Shown piece by piece: positions 1 through 8,827 of a DNA stretch of 64,000 nt (the first letter of the stretch is position 1; each line of letters starts with the position of its first letter). The stretch is from positions 496,001 through 560,000 of the forward strand of contig NZ_JASISV010000002.1 of NCBI RefSeq assembly GCF_030063305.1, given 5' to 3'. The notes under the pieces were generated by a model. That model saw only the letters and a list, made by a program, of their open reading frames with translations, was not told where the DNA came from and made no database searches. Both the position numbers and the translations under genes were made by a program. This DNA is from Salinibacterium sp. G-O1. GTDB lineage: Bacteria; Actinomycetota; Actinomycetes; Actinomycetales; Microbacteriaceae.

Positions 1-48
1 CTCATCATCGGGTCGATTGCCGACCCTGATTCGACGAAGCGCCGCTGA
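1..48 (+). CDS. 3' end of a gene entering from the left (partial)
   Basis: Frame 1 is open from the first base and ends with TGA at 46-48, giving a 15-residue tail ending DSTKRR. The next gene on the opposite strand ends immediately after it, a tail-to-tail arrangement that supports a real upstream gene. The fragment is too short to identify. In many actinobacteria a regulator or pyruvate dehydrogenase gene lies upstream of fabD, but nothing here shows which gene this is. Confidence 0.4.
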   Translation, partial: LIIGSIADPDSTKRR

Positions 49-1836
49 CTAGTTTTCGTTCACCCGCCACAGCGTGAGCGTTACAGTTCCGCCCGCCTCG
101 GCGTAGCTACCTGAGCTGACTCGTTCGAGGTACCCGGAGCCATCTTCTGCCCAGTCCACCGCACACGAGTCGTCGGTGATGACCCAATTCACATCGGCAT
201 TCTGCAGCACTGCCTGGCTGGGCAGAACTCCCTCGTTGCGGAGCCTGAGCAAGCCGAGAATGGCCGGTTTGTCTGCGGGCCAGGCCATACCGCCGTTGTA
301 GTACACAATTGCGGCGCCCGTGTTGGCCTTGAAGTGCAGAGGATCGAGGCACGGATCGGTCAGCACCATCGCGTCGGCAGCAGCTACCGCCTCCGACGCC
401 GCTCGCTGACGTTCTGATTGAAAGGACAGCCCGATAACCTCGGTCTCGCCATAGCGGTAGAAGCTGGACCAGTCCACGAGCGAGACGCCGATAAGTGCGA
501 CAGGCAGGACGGTTGCGACGATTCGCACCGCCCACCCTTTCCGCGTTATTTCCGGCCGGTTTCTCAATACGAGGTACGCCGCATAGCCGAATAGCGGCAC
601 CGAGGTCACGGCCGTGAAAACAAACATGTCGATCCAGAACCGGTACGGCTCCTGATTTGCACCCCAGCTGTCATTGCCAGCGACGACGAACCAGACCGTC
701 ACAATGGCGATCGGGTAGGAACGGAGGAATACATCCCGTCGACGGAAACCGACAACCGCGATGTACGCGAGCAGCACCAGAAGCACCATCGCACACAGCA
801 GTCCGAGGTGGAGGGGAACCCCGAGGTTCTTGCTGGACGCCACGCGATACGCGAGGAAGGGGTCGCCTGCCTTCGTCGCAAGATATGTTCCGATGATCTG
901 CGGAGAGGCTGCCAATGCGAGAGCGACGGCGGGGATGGCGAGCAATCCGCGGGTACGGACAAGCACGAGGATCAGACCGGGGATCGCTGGCACCAAGCCC
1001 AGAGTGAGGGTAGCGAGCTGACCCAGCGCCGGTGCGACCAGGGGCCCTACGAAGAAGAGCGCAACGACAAGACCACCAGACAGGGCGATGAGGCTCCGGC
1101 GCGGCCGTCGCGACAGCCCAAAAGCGGCGACCGTGTAGCACAGCACGTAGACGCTGGTGAGGAAGGCGTAAGTCTGAACGTTACCCAGCAATCCGACGAC
1201 AGCCGCAGCCGCGATTCCGACTATGAGCCACACCCTCGTGCTGGGCGCGCGCACCGCGAGAACGAGCACTGCCAGCAGTGCAACGCCGGCGACTGAGAGC
1301 GACGCCGCTTCGCCGTTGAGCGTGAACAGGACCGCAAACGGCCCCCACAGCACGGCGTGGGAGTCGAGGAGCGTCATCCAGGTTCCGCTGATGAACGTTG
1401 ACAATGTGCCGATCACCAGAGGAATCGGGCCGACAAACGCAAACCAGCGATTCCGGGTCATGAGCACCGCAGCAATCGATACCGACACCGTGAGAAGCAC
1501 GATGAAGCAAATCCCGACGACGCTCCATGTGGCCGCTGGCGTGACGCCGGTGACGTAGGAGACAGCTCCCAGCAGCGAGTAGTAAAGGTGCGGGTAGTTG
1601 ATAGTGCCAGTTTCGGTGAACGGTTCAACAGCAGCGAAACGTCCCTGCGATCCGTTGATCACGATCGCGAAGTAGGAGAGTTGATCTCCAGCAAAATAGC
1701 CCCGGAAGTTGGAGAGTTTCCAGCCCGGCTGGGACATCAGCATCGATACCTGAGTGACGATGGTCAGGGCGATCGTCGATGCAAGACCTGCGGCGATGAT
1801 GAGAGCGGACGTTAGGAAAGAACGAGTCGCAGGCAT
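49..1836 (-). CDS. multi-pass membrane protein, GT-C glycosyltransferase-like
   Basis: The 595-residue protein has about a dozen hydrophobic segments, starting with a signal-anchor helix after MPATRSF, and ends in a hydrophilic region of about 130 residues that is probably extracytoplasmic. An acidic motif (AGDQLSYF) in the first large loop resembles the loop-1 Asp of GT-C enzymes that use polyprenyl-linked sugars. A longer reading frame extends upstream but would overlap fabD on the other strand, so the ATG at 1836 is preferred. If it is a GT-C enzyme it would modify cell-wall polysaccharide or lipoglycan outside the membrane. The donor and acceptor cannot be read from the sequence, and the family call is tentative. 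Confidence 0.6.
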   Translation of the reverse strand: MPATRSFLTSALIIAAGLASTIALTIVTQVSMLMSQPGWKLSNFRGYFAGDQLSYFAIVINGSQGRFAAVEPFTETGTINYPHLYYSLLGAVSYVTGVTPAATWSVVGICFIVLLTVSVSIAAVLMTRNRWFAFVGPIPLVIGTLSTFISGTWMTLLDSHAVLWGPFAVLFTLNGEAASLSVAGVALLAVLVLAVRAPSTRVWLIVGIAAAAVVGLLGNVQTYAFLTSVYVLCYTVAAFGLSRRPRRSLIALSGGLVVALFFVGPLVAPALGQLATLTLGLVPAIPGLILVLVRTRGLLAIPAVALALAASPQIIGTYLATKAGDPFLAYRVASSKNLGVPLHLGLLCAMVLLVLLAYIAVVGFRRRDVFLRSYPIAIVTVWFVVAGNDSWGANQEPYRFWIDMFVFTAVTSVPLFGYAAYLVLRNRPEITRKGWAVRIVATVLPVALIGVSLVDWSSFYRYGETEVIGLSFQSERQRAASEAVAAADAMVLTDPCLDPLHFKANTGAAIVYYNGGMAWPADKPAILGLLRLRNEGVLPSQAVLQNADVNWVITDDSCAVDWAEDGSGYLERVSSGSYAEAGGTVTLTLWRVNEN

Positions 1837-1957
1837 CGGATAAGCATAAGGTGCGGGCTCGTACCCGATTTGTCCGCAATGATTGCCACAACGATTCGAC
1901 TGAAGATTAGGTGAGTCCCAACAGCACCGATTCAGACAGAGTTGGCAGACTGGAACG

Positions 1958-2875
1958 GTGATTGTCATCGTCGCCCCCGGACAGGGCTCCCAAACTCCCG
2001 GCTTCCTCGACCCCTGGCTCGCTGAAAAGCGATTCCGCGACCAGCTCGGTGCAATGTCAGACGCGGTCGGCATCGACCTGATCGCACACGGCACCACGAG
2101 TGACGCAGACACCATCCGCGACACCCGAGTGGCTCAGCCGCTCATCGTCGCCGCGGGGCTTCTGACCGCCTCCGCATTGCTCGCCGACGGCCGTCGGGAG
2201 AAGGTCGGCGGTGTAGCGGGTCACTCGGTGGGCGAGATCACCGCGGCCGCGGTGTCTGGCATCCTGAGCGAAAATGACGCCGTCGCCTTCGTGCGTGAGC
2301 GCGGGCAGGCGATGGCGGATGCCGCAGCGCTCGAGCCCACCGGCATGTCTGCAGTTCTGGGCGGCGACGAGGTCGCACTGCTCGAACGGCTCGCAGAACT
2401 CGGCCTGCAGCCCGCCAACTTCAACGGAGGCGGACAGGTCGTTGTCGCTGGCGCCATGCCGGCTCTGGCCGAGTTCGCCGCGAACCCGCTCGCCGGCACC
2501 CGGGTCATTCCTCTGCAGGTCGCTGGCGCCTTCCACACCCGCTACATGCAGCCCGCCGTCGGCCGCCTCGAACTGTTCGCTGCCGGTCTCGAGAAGAACG
2601 ACCCGACAATTCCGATCTGGACGAACCGCGACGGTTCCCGCATCAACAGCGGCAGTCACTTCGTGGAGTTGATGGTCGGCCAGGTCTCGTCCCCGGTACG
2701 GTGGGACATGTCCATGGCTGCGCTTGCCGCGGCCGGTGTCACAGGAATCATCGAGCTCGCACCTGCGGGCGCGCTGGTCGGACTGGCCAAACGTGCGCTG
2801 AAGGGAATTCCCTCAGTCGCAGTCAAAACCCCTGACGACCTGCCTGCAGCGTTCGCCATGATCGATGGGATCTGA
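1958..2875 (+). CDS. fabD: malonyl-CoA:ACP transacylase
   Basis: FabD transfers malonyl from CoA to the acyl carrier protein, the entry step for elongation in type II fatty acid synthesis. The 305-residue protein has the N-terminal GQGSQ oxyanion motif at residues 9-13, the nucleophile elbow GHSVG with Ser90, and the catalytic His193 in GAFHTRYM. It starts with GTG. It is the first gene of fabD-fabH-acpP-fabF, the usual actinobacterial order, and lies 5 nt before fabH. Length is normal for the family. Confidence 0.97.
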   Translation: MIVIVAPGQGSQTPGFLDPWLAEKRFRDQLGAMSDAVGIDLIAHGTTSDADTIRDTRVAQPLIVAAGLLTASALLADGRREKVGGVAGHSVGEITAAAVSGILSENDAVAFVRERGQAMADAAALEPTGMSAVLGGDEVALLERLAELGLQPANFNGGGQVVVAGAMPALAEFAANPLAGTRVIPLQVAGAFHTRYMQPAVGRLELFAAGLEKNDPTIPIWTNRDGSRINSGSHFVELMVGQVSSPVRWDMSMAALAAAGVTGIIELAPAGALVGLAKRALKGIPSVAVKTPDDLPAAFAMIDGI

Positions 2876-2880
2876 ACAGC

Positions 2881-3885
2881 ATGACCAGAGCAGTACTCAC
2901 CCAGTCCACCGGTGTCGAGTTCACCAGGATCTACAGCTACGGCGCCTCACGCGGCGACCTCGTTGTACCCAACAGCGAACTGATCGGCCCGATCGATTCG
3001 AGCGATGAGTGGATCCAGCAGCGAACCGGAATCATCACACGAACCCGCGCATCGGCCGGCATCCTCGCCGTCGACATGGCGACGGATGCGGCGAAGGAGG
3101 CGATCGAGAAGTCGGGCATCCCCGCCGATCAGATCGACCTCGTCATTGTCGCCACCATCGGTAACGTGCAGCAGACTCCCTCCATCGCGGCGGTGCTCGC
3201 CGACCGGGTCGGCGCCAACCCTGCTGCGGCCTATGACAGCAACGCTGCCTGTGCCGGGTTCAGCTACGGCGTCACCCAGGCCGACGCACTCATCCGCTCC
3301 GGCGCTGCGCACTACGCGCTGGTTGTCGGAGCAGAGAAGCTCTCTGACGTCGTCTCCCCCACCGACCGGTCGATTTCGTTCCTCCTCGGTGATGGTGCGG
3401 GCGCGGTCGTCATCGGCCCCAGCGACTACGCCGGCATCGCGGCGCCGGTCTGGGGCTCAGACGGTTCGAAAGCTGATGCCGTGGGCATGGACAGCACCCT
3501 GGTTGACTTCCGTGATGGAACATCCGAATGGCCCACCCTCCGCCAGGAAGGTCCGGTCGTCTTCCGCTGGGCCGTCTGGGAGATGGCGAAGGTCGCCAAG
3601 CAGGCGCTCGAGGCGGCGGGAATCGAGGCGTCTGACCTGGCCGCGTTCGTCCCTCACCAGGCCAACATGCGCATCATCGATGAGCTCGCAAAGCAACTCA
3701 AACTCCCCGAAAGCGTCGTCATCGGTCGCGACATCGCGACCACCGGAAACACCTCGGCCGCCTCAATCCCTCTCGCGACGCATCGCTTGCTGGAGGAGAA
3801 CCCTGAACTGAGCGGTGGCCTCTGCCTCCAGATCGGTTTTGGCGCCGGGCTCGTTTTCGGCGCGCAGGTTGTCGTACTCCCGTAA
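2881..3885 (+). CDS. fabH: beta-ketoacyl-ACP synthase III
   Basis: FabH condenses an acyl-CoA primer with malonyl-ACP to start each fatty acid; in actinobacteria it usually accepts branched primers, which gives iso/anteiso lipids. The 334-residue protein has the full catalytic triad: Cys124 in NAACAGF, His259 in PHQANMRI and Asn290 in TGNTSAAS. It is the second gene of the fab operon, only 5 nt after fabD, so translation is probably coupled. Substrate preference for branched primers is inferred from the lineage, not visible in the sequence. Confidence 0.97.
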   Translation: MTRAVLTQSTGVEFTRIYSYGASRGDLVVPNSELIGPIDSSDEWIQQRTGIITRTRASAGILAVDMATDAAKEAIEKSGIPADQIDLVIVATIGNVQQTPSIAAVLADRVGANPAAAYDSNAACAGFSYGVTQADALIRSGAAHYALVVGAEKLSDVVSPTDRSISFLLGDGAGAVVIGPSDYAGIAAPVWGSDGSKADAVGMDSTLVDFRDGTSEWPTLRQEGPVVFRWAVWEMAKVAKQALEAAGIEASDLAAFVPHQANMRIIDELAKQLKLPESVVIGRDIATTGNTSAASIPLATHRLLEENPELSGGLCLQIGFGAGLVFGAQVVVLP

Positions 3886-3927
3886 ACTGTCCCACGGTCA
3901 AATCACATCCCCCAAGGAGAAAAAACA

Positions 3928-4176
3928 ATGGCATTGTCCACCGAAGAAGTCCTCGCCGGCCTGGCTGAACTGATCAACGACGAAACCGGCATCGCGACGG
4001 ACACCGTCGAGATGGACAAGTCGTTTACCGACGACCTTGACATCGACTCGATCTCGATGATGACGATCGTCGTCAACGCAGAAGAGAAGTTCGACGTGAA
4101 GATCCCGGACGAAGAGGTCAAGAACCTCAAGACCGTCGGCGACGCCGTCAACTTCATCACCAGCGCACAGGGCTAA
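3928..4176 (+). CDS. acpP: acyl carrier protein
   Basis: This 82-residue acidic protein carries the growing acyl chain on a 4'-phosphopantetheine arm. The attachment Ser41 lies in DIDSISMM, where the usual DSL is DSI, a conservative change. A strong AAGGAG ribosome site precedes the ATG, as expected for an abundant protein. It lies between fabH and fabF. A stable hairpin follows the stop codon and may separate its expression level from that of fabF. Confidence 0.96.
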   Translation: MALSTEEVLAGLAELINDETGIATDTVEMDKSFTDDLDIDSISMMTIVVNAEEKFDVKIPDEEVKNLKTVGDAVNFITSAQG

Positions 4177-4188
4177 CACTCCCTCAGC

Positions 4189-4221
4189 GGAATGGCGGGC
4201 CGGTCACCGGGCCGCCATTCC
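4189..4221 (+). promoter_or_regulatory. intercistronic hairpin between acpP and fabF
   Basis: GGAATGGCGG (4189-4198) is the exact reverse complement of CCGCCATTCC (4212-4221), with a further CCGG/CCGG pairing inside the loop. No T-tract follows, so it is more likely an mRNA-stabilising or attenuating structure than a full terminator. Higher expression of acpP than fabF would be the expected result; this is inferred. Confidence 0.6.
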
Positions 4222-4253
4222 ACTGGCAATGCCCGCTCCAAAAGGAACGTGAA

Positions 4254-5489
4254 ATGACCAAAAAGATCGTTGTAACCGGCATCGGCGCCACCTCCCCACT
4301 CGGCGGCACCGCCCGCGAGTCGTGGGACGCACTTCTTGCCGGCGAGTCCGGAGCGCGAAGCCTCAAGCATGACTGGGTAGAGCAGTATGGGCTCCCCGTC
4401 ACGTTCGCAGCGGAAGCCAAAGTGCGACCGGAGGAAGTGCTCGAGCGTGTCGAATACAAGCGACTCGACCCTTCGAGCCAGTTCGCGCTGATCTCCGCGC
4501 GTGAGGCCTGGGCAGACGCCGGCTCTCCCGACGTTGACCCCGTTCGCATCGGCGTCGACTACTCCACGGGTATCGGCGGGCTGTGGACGCTCCTCGATGC
4601 GTGGGACACGCTCAAGGAGAAGGGCCCTCGCCGGGTTCTTCCGATGACCATCCCCATGCTCATGCCCAACGCGGCGGCGGCCGCGATCAGCATGTCCATT
4701 CCGTCACGGGCCTATGCCCGCACCGATGTCTCTGCGTGTGCGTCAAGCACCGAGGCAATCGCCAACGCCTACGTGCACCTTCAGGCTGGCCTCGCCGATG
4801 TGGTCATCGCTGGCGGTACCGAAGCGGTCGTTCATCCACTGCCCATCGCGGCCTTCGCCTCGATGCAGGCTCTCTCCAAGCGAAACGACGACCCAGCTTC
4901 GGCCTCACGCCCGTATGACATCAGTCGCGACGGATTCGTGCTTGGCGAAGGCGCGGCAACGATCGTGCTCGAAACTGAGGAGCACGCGCTCGCCCGTGGC
5001 GCACGTATTTATGCTGAGTTGGCCGGTGGCGCCGTCACCAGCGACTCCTTCCACATCACCGCTCCAGACCCGGAGGGTTCGGCAGCTGCTCGCGCCATGC
5101 TCGGCGCTCTTGAGCAGGCCGGAGCGTCTCCAGCAGATGTACGGCACATCAACGCTCACGCCACGAGCACCCCGGTGGGCGACATCGCTGAATACCGCGC
5201 GCTTTTGCGGGTCTTCGGCGACCACCTCGCCAACATTCCGGTGTCGGCAACGAAAGCCGCGACGGGTCATCTTCTCGGCGGCACAGGTGCTCTCGAGGCC
5301 ATCTTCACGATCCTGGCCCTGCATCACCGCACCGCACCGCCGACAATCAACCTCACCGAGCAGGATCCAGAAATCCTGCTGGACGTCGTGACATCCCCTC
5401 GCGCACTGGGTGACGGCGATCTTGTGGCGATCAGCAACTCGTTCGGCTTCGGTGGCCACAACGCTGTTGCGGCGTTCCGCAGCTACTGA
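4254..5489 (+). CDS. fabF: beta-ketoacyl-ACP synthase II
   Basis: FabF performs the chain-elongating condensations of type II fatty acid synthesis using acyl-ACP and malonyl-ACP. The 411-residue protein has the Cys-His-His triad of KAS I/II enzymes: Cys162 in SACASSTEA, His302 in NAHATSTPVGD and His339 in KAATGHLLGGTGA, plus the GFGGHN motif near the C-terminus. AGGAA precedes the ATG. It is the last gene of the fab operon and is followed by a strong terminator. Confidence 0.97.
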   Translation: MTKKIVVTGIGATSPLGGTARESWDALLAGESGARSLKHDWVEQYGLPVTFAAEAKVRPEEVLERVEYKRLDPSSQFALISAREAWADAGSPDVDPVRIGVDYSTGIGGLWTLLDAWDTLKEKGPRRVLPMTIPMLMPNAAAAAISMSIPSRAYARTDVSACASSTEAIANAYVHLQAGLADVVIAGGTEAVVHPLPIAAFASMQALSKRNDDPASASRPYDISRDGFVLGEGAATIVLETEEHALARGARIYAELAGGAVTSDSFHITAPDPEGSAAARAMLGALEQAGASPADVRHINAHATSTPVGDIAEYRALLRVFGDHLANIPVSATKAATGHLLGGTGALEAIFTILALHHRTAPPTINLTEQDPEILLDVVTSPRALGDGDLVAISNSFGFGGHNAVAAFRSY

Positions 5490-5511
5490 TCGCTCGGGCG
5501 TGACCCAGACA

Positions 5512-5547
5512 AAAACCCTGGATAACCGTGAGGTCGTCCAGGGTTTT
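5512..5547 (+). terminator. rho-independent terminator of the fab operon
   Basis: An 11-bp perfect inverted repeat, AAAACCCTGGA (5512-5522) and TCCAGGGTTTT (5537-5547), ends in a T-run and begins 23 nt after the fabF stop. The A/T flanks make it usable in both directions, so it may also stop transcripts of the small minus-strand gene at 5675-5833. Confidence 0.85.
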
Positions 5548-5674
5548 GTCGTTGAACCCGTTCATCACCCGGACTCTGTGCACCACGATGCGATAACTGC
5601 GACCTCCGCTGTTGCGGCGACCGCTTCGCTCCCGCAGCTACCAGATCCGGGCGATGCCGGGTGGCTTGTTGGCT

Positions 5675-5833
5675 TCAGGCTGCGATCGGTCGGCAACCAT
5701 CATGAAGAGTGCATTCACCGTCGAACGTAAGCATGTCGTCTTCTGTGACGAGTCGCTCGAGCTGTTCGAGGTCGATGAATGTTGGAGCCACTTCACCGAT
5801 CAGGTCTTCAAGTTCGCGATGCAGGGTGTCCAT
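5675..5833 (-). CDS. small acidic protein, 52 aa, unknown
   Basis: An ATG at 5833 preceded by GGAGG four bases upstream opens a 52-residue frame ending in TGA at 5675. The protein starts MDTLHRELEDLIGEV and ends with a Cys-containing tail (GECTLHDGCRP). It is acidic and probably helical, with two cysteines seven residues apart. It lies 37 nt downstream of the DUF3145 gene on the same strand and may be co-transcribed with it. The strong ribosome site and tidy placement before the fab terminator argue for a real gene. I do not recognise the family. Confidence 0.6.
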   Translation of the reverse strand: MDTLHRELEDLIGEVAPTFIDLEQLERLVTEDDMLTFDGECTLHDGCRPIAA

Positions 5834-5870
5834 GATGCCTCCTTACGTTGATGCGCTGATGTGAAACGTG

Positions 5871-6374
5871 TTAGCCGACCTTGTGGAGCCAGACAACAGC
5901 CGAGTCCTGGCTGGCGTGCCGGAATACTTCGAGTTCCTCGTCCCAGGCCTGCCCGAGGGCGAGCCTCAGCTCGCGGTGGAGTTCGGTCGCGTTGGCGCCG
6001 GCGATGTCCATCGCGTATCGCACGCGGTCCTCGGGAATGACCATGTTGCCTGCGGTGTCGGTCTGTGCGTAGAAGATTCCGAGATCGGGCGTGTGCATCC
6101 AGCGACCACCATCAGTGCCGAGGCCTGCGTCTTCGGTGACCTCGTAACGCAGGTGCTCCCAGCCGCGAAGCGCGGACGCGAGTCGTGCCCCGGTGCCGCG
6201 TGGGCCTTCCCAATAGAACTCAGCGCGCTGCGAGCCCTTGAGTACGGGCTGCTGATCCCAGTCGAAGTTGACGGCGCGATCGAGCGCGCGACCTGCAGCC
6301 CACTCGATGTGAGGGCACAGTGCGCGTGGCGAAGAGTGCACAAATAGCACTCCGCGAGCGTGTGATGCAGTCAC
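5871..6374 (-). CDS. DUF3145 family protein
   Basis: The 167-residue protein has the conserved core of the actinobacterial DUF3145 family: GVLFVHSSPRALCPHIEWA, then RAEFYWEGP, then GGRWMHTPDLGIF and PEDRVRYAM. Its function is not known to me; the gene commonly lies beside the fabF end of the fatty-acid operon, which suggests a lipid-related or co-regulated role. A longer frame is open to 6509, but the GTG at 6374 has GGAG five bases upstream and matches the usual family N-terminus (TASHARGVLF). Confidence 0.85.
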   Translation of the reverse strand: MTASHARGVLFVHSSPRALCPHIEWAAGRALDRAVNFDWDQQPVLKGSQRAEFYWEGPRGTGARLASALRGWEHLRYEVTEDAGLGTDGGRWMHTPDLGIFYAQTDTAGNMVIPEDRVRYAMDIAGANATELHRELRLALGQAWDEELEVFRHASQDSAVVWLHKVG

Positions 6375-6555
6375 GATAACTCCGTTCCGGTTGGATGCGA
6401 CTTCCCCATCGATCCGTGGAACGGTATGTGACCAGCTGTTCAATTGTGTGGTGTGTAGCAAACCACATCCACTGAGGTCATTATCGCGGACAAACCCGCC
6501 GAAATACAAGCATGTAGTTCGGCCCGGCGGGAATTTGTGCCGAACTCAACTCCGT

Positions 6556-7104
6556 TCAGGCACGAACGGGTCTGCCCCGTCGCGGGGGCTCGACGTCGAG
6601 AGCGAACGGACGCGACTCGGCCACCAGGGTTTCGGCTCGGGCCAGCCAGCCCAGAACGGCCTCAGCCGCTGCAATCCGCGCATCATCCACGAGCTGTCGC
6701 GCCAGATCGGCCGAGCTGCTGCCGGTGCGCAACGCGTCGACCTCGAGCGCGGTCGCAGCGCGCTGGCGATCGACCAGCGCCGCGGCATCCACACCGGGAA
6801 GCGACTGGGCTAACGCCAGCTTCAGTGCCAACTCATCGACATCAGCACCAGCTTCGGCGGTCTCGAACCACGTTGCCACCTCAGCTCGGCCTTCGTCGGT
6901 GATGGAGTAGAACACGTGCCCCGTGGTGCTCGCTCCGAGCTTCACGACGAGGCCGTCGCGTTCCAGTCGATCGAGAGTCGCATACACCTGACCCACGTTC
7001 AGCGGACGAGCCTGCGCTGTTCTGCGTTCGAACTCGACTCGAAGCTGGTAGCCGTAGCAATCGCCCTGGTCGAGGATCGCGAGCAGGCTGTGACGGATCG
7101 ACAT
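6556..7104 (-). CDS. PadR-family transcriptional regulator
   Basis: The N-terminal winged helix (residues 1-80: SIRHSLLAILDQGDCYGYQL and VGQVYATLDRLERDGLV) is typical of PadR repressors. The C-terminal half is helical and Ala-rich, as in the PadR dimerisation region of the two-domain (Vir/AphA-like) members. At 182 residues it has the length of that subgroup. It lies 24 nt downstream of the polymerase-like gene on the same strand. A near-perfect 17-bp palindrome touches its start codon, consistent with autorepression. No obvious effector or target transporter gene adjoins it, so the ligand is unknown. Confidence 0.88.
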   Translation of the reverse strand: MSIRHSLLAILDQGDCYGYQLRVEFERRTAQARPLNVGQVYATLDRLERDGLVVKLGASTTGHVFYSITDEGRAEVATWFETAEAGADVDELALKLALAQSLPGVDAAALVDRQRAATALEVDALRTGSSSADLARQLVDDARIAAAEAVLGWLARAETLVAESRPFALDVEPPRRGRPVRA

Positions 7105-7121
7105 GCATACACGGTATATGC
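7105..7121. promoter_or_regulatory. palindrome at the padR-like start, candidate operator
   Basis: GCATACACGGTATATGC pairs at 7 of 8 symmetric positions around a central G and abuts the ATG of the PadR gene. On the minus strand it contains TATACC about 12 nt before the ATG, and no Shine-Dalgarno sequence is visible. A leaderless transcript with an operator over the -10 element would fit. This is inferred from layout only. Confidence 0.45.
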
Positions 7122-7128
7122 CAGTGGG

Positions 7129-8796
7129 CTATTTTGCCTGCCCATAGTCATCGACGATTGCAATGGTGAGCGGAAACTCGGCCGGTAGCGCCCCGAAGAG
7201 CAGCCTGCCGGCTTCTGCCGCGGCCTCGTTGATCTCGGCGGCAACCCGATCGGCAAGGTGAGCAGGAGCGTGCACCACGACTTCATCGTGAAGGAAGAAG
7301 ACCAGGTGTGGGCCATCGGTCAGCACGCCGTGGTCGTTCAGGTCATCCATTCGCCGCCGGATGCTCGCCATCCAGCACAGCGCCCATTCCGCCGCGGTGC
7401 CCTGCACGATGAAGTTTCGCGTAAACCGTCCCCACGCTCGCGATCGCTCGCGTGCGCGGGTGGCATCAGCGGACGAAACCCCTTCGCTCCAGGAGCCGTT
7501 GGAGCTGCCCGGTGCGGAGCTTCGGCCCAGCCTGGTCGTCACCACCTCACCACGCTCCCCCGCCCGTGCCGCACTTTCCACCATGCTGATTGCCCTGGGG
7601 TACGCGCGAGCGAGTTTCGGCATCAGCCTGCCACTCTCGCCAGTGGTGGCTCCATACATGGCGCCGAGCATCGCGACCTTGGCCTGGTCCCGTGTTTCCA
7701 CCGCTCCGCTTGCGACGATCCCGGCGTAGAGGTCTCCAGCTGACCCAGCCTCGATCATTCCGCGGTCGCCAGCCATGGCGGCGAGGATGCGCGGCTCGAG
7801 CTGCGATGCATCCGCCACCACCAACTTCCAGCCGTCGTCTGCGACCACCGCCGCGCGGATCTGCCGCGGCAACTGCAGCGCGCCTCCCCCGCTGGTGGCC
7901 CAGCGCCCTGTCGCGGCGCCGCCGGGCACATAGTCGGGGCGAAAACGGTCGTTGACGACCCAGGTGTCGCGCCACACCCACCCGTTGGAGGCCAGCAGGC
8001 GTGCGAGTTTCTTGTATTCCAGCAGTGGTTCGATCGCGGGATGCTTGAGCTTCCTGAGTTCCCACGACCTCGTCGAGCTCACTTGCAATCCGGCCAGACC
8101 GAGGGCTCGCATCAAGTCTGCAGGCGAGTCGGGATTCAGCTCTGGCGCCTCGAGTCGAGATCTCACCAGGTCGAGTGCGGCCTGAAGTTTTTGGGGGCGA
8201 GCGCCGTCGACGGCCGGCCGCGGGCCGAGGAACGCGGTGAGGATTGCGTCGTGCTGCGCAGAGCTCCACGGAAGACCGGCGAACCGCATCTCGGCCGCGA
8301 CGAGCGAACCGGCAGATTCCGCCGCGAGCAGCCGCCCGATGCGCGCGGGCTCGGGGCAGCCCGCCACCGCTGCGCGCTGCAGTTGGAATTCGGCCACCCC
8401 ATCAGCATCGGCCCCTTCATTGCGGGTCGAAGTCTGATCCAGATCGAACAGGGTCGAGTGGGACGGTCGGGAGACAACCTGACCACTCTGCTGCGGCGGC
8501 GCGTCCCATGGCCCAGTGCCTGCGAGGGCCAGATCAGAATCCGCGGTGAGCGACGAGGCGCGCAGGATCGCGTGGCACAACCGCAGATCGAAGCACCGGT
8601 CGACGCGGACCCCGGCCGCGAGCAGCTGCGGGTACCAGCGGGAGGTGTCGTCCCACACCCAGCGTGGATGCTCCCGCTCCCGGTCGGCGACGAACGCCGC
8701 CAGGTCGGCAACGGTGTCGACCCGCACTATTTCGTCGGAGTCGCTCACCGTCGTCGCACGCACGTCGCCGTGGGTTCGATCGAGGACGATGTGCAC
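7129..8796 (-). CDS. bifunctional 3'-5' exonuclease/DNA polymerase (family A-like)
   Basis: This 555-residue protein resembles the small actinobacterial DNA polymerase I-like proteins found in addition to PolA. Polymerase motif A is visible at residues 326-342 (VVADASQLEPRILAAMA), a motif B-like helix follows (QAKVAMLGAMYGATTGES), and motif C is FLHDEVVVHAP near the C-terminus. The N-terminal 200 residues correspond to the exonuclease-like region but lack clear catalytic acidic motifs, so proofreading activity is doubtful. It lacks a 5' nuclease domain. A role in repair synthesis is likely by family and is not proven. Confidence 0.85.
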   Translation of the reverse strand: MHIVLDRTHGDVRATTVSDSDEIVRVDTVADLAAFVADREREHPRWVWDDTSRWYPQLLAAGVRVDRCFDLRLCHAILRASSLTADSDLALAGTGPWDAPPQQSGQVVSRPSHSTLFDLDQTSTRNEGADADGVAEFQLQRAAVAGCPEPARIGRLLAAESAGSLVAAEMRFAGLPWSSAQHDAILTAFLGPRPAVDGARPQKLQAALDLVRSRLEAPELNPDSPADLMRALGLAGLQVSSTRSWELRKLKHPAIEPLLEYKKLARLLASNGWVWRDTWVVNDRFRPDYVPGGAATGRWATSGGGALQLPRQIRAAVVADDGWKLVVADASQLEPRILAAMAGDRGMIEAGSAGDLYAGIVASGAVETRDQAKVAMLGAMYGATTGESGRLMPKLARAYPRAISMVESAARAGERGEVVTTRLGRSSAPGSSNGSWSEGVSSADATRARERSRAWGRFTRNFIVQGTAAEWALCWMASIRRRMDDLNDHGVLTDGPHLVFFLHDEVVVHAPAHLADRVAAEINEAAAEAGRLLFGALPAEFPLTIAIVDDYGQAK

Positions 8797-8827
8797 GACT
8801 CCAGTCTGCCCCCAGCCCCCGACCCCC

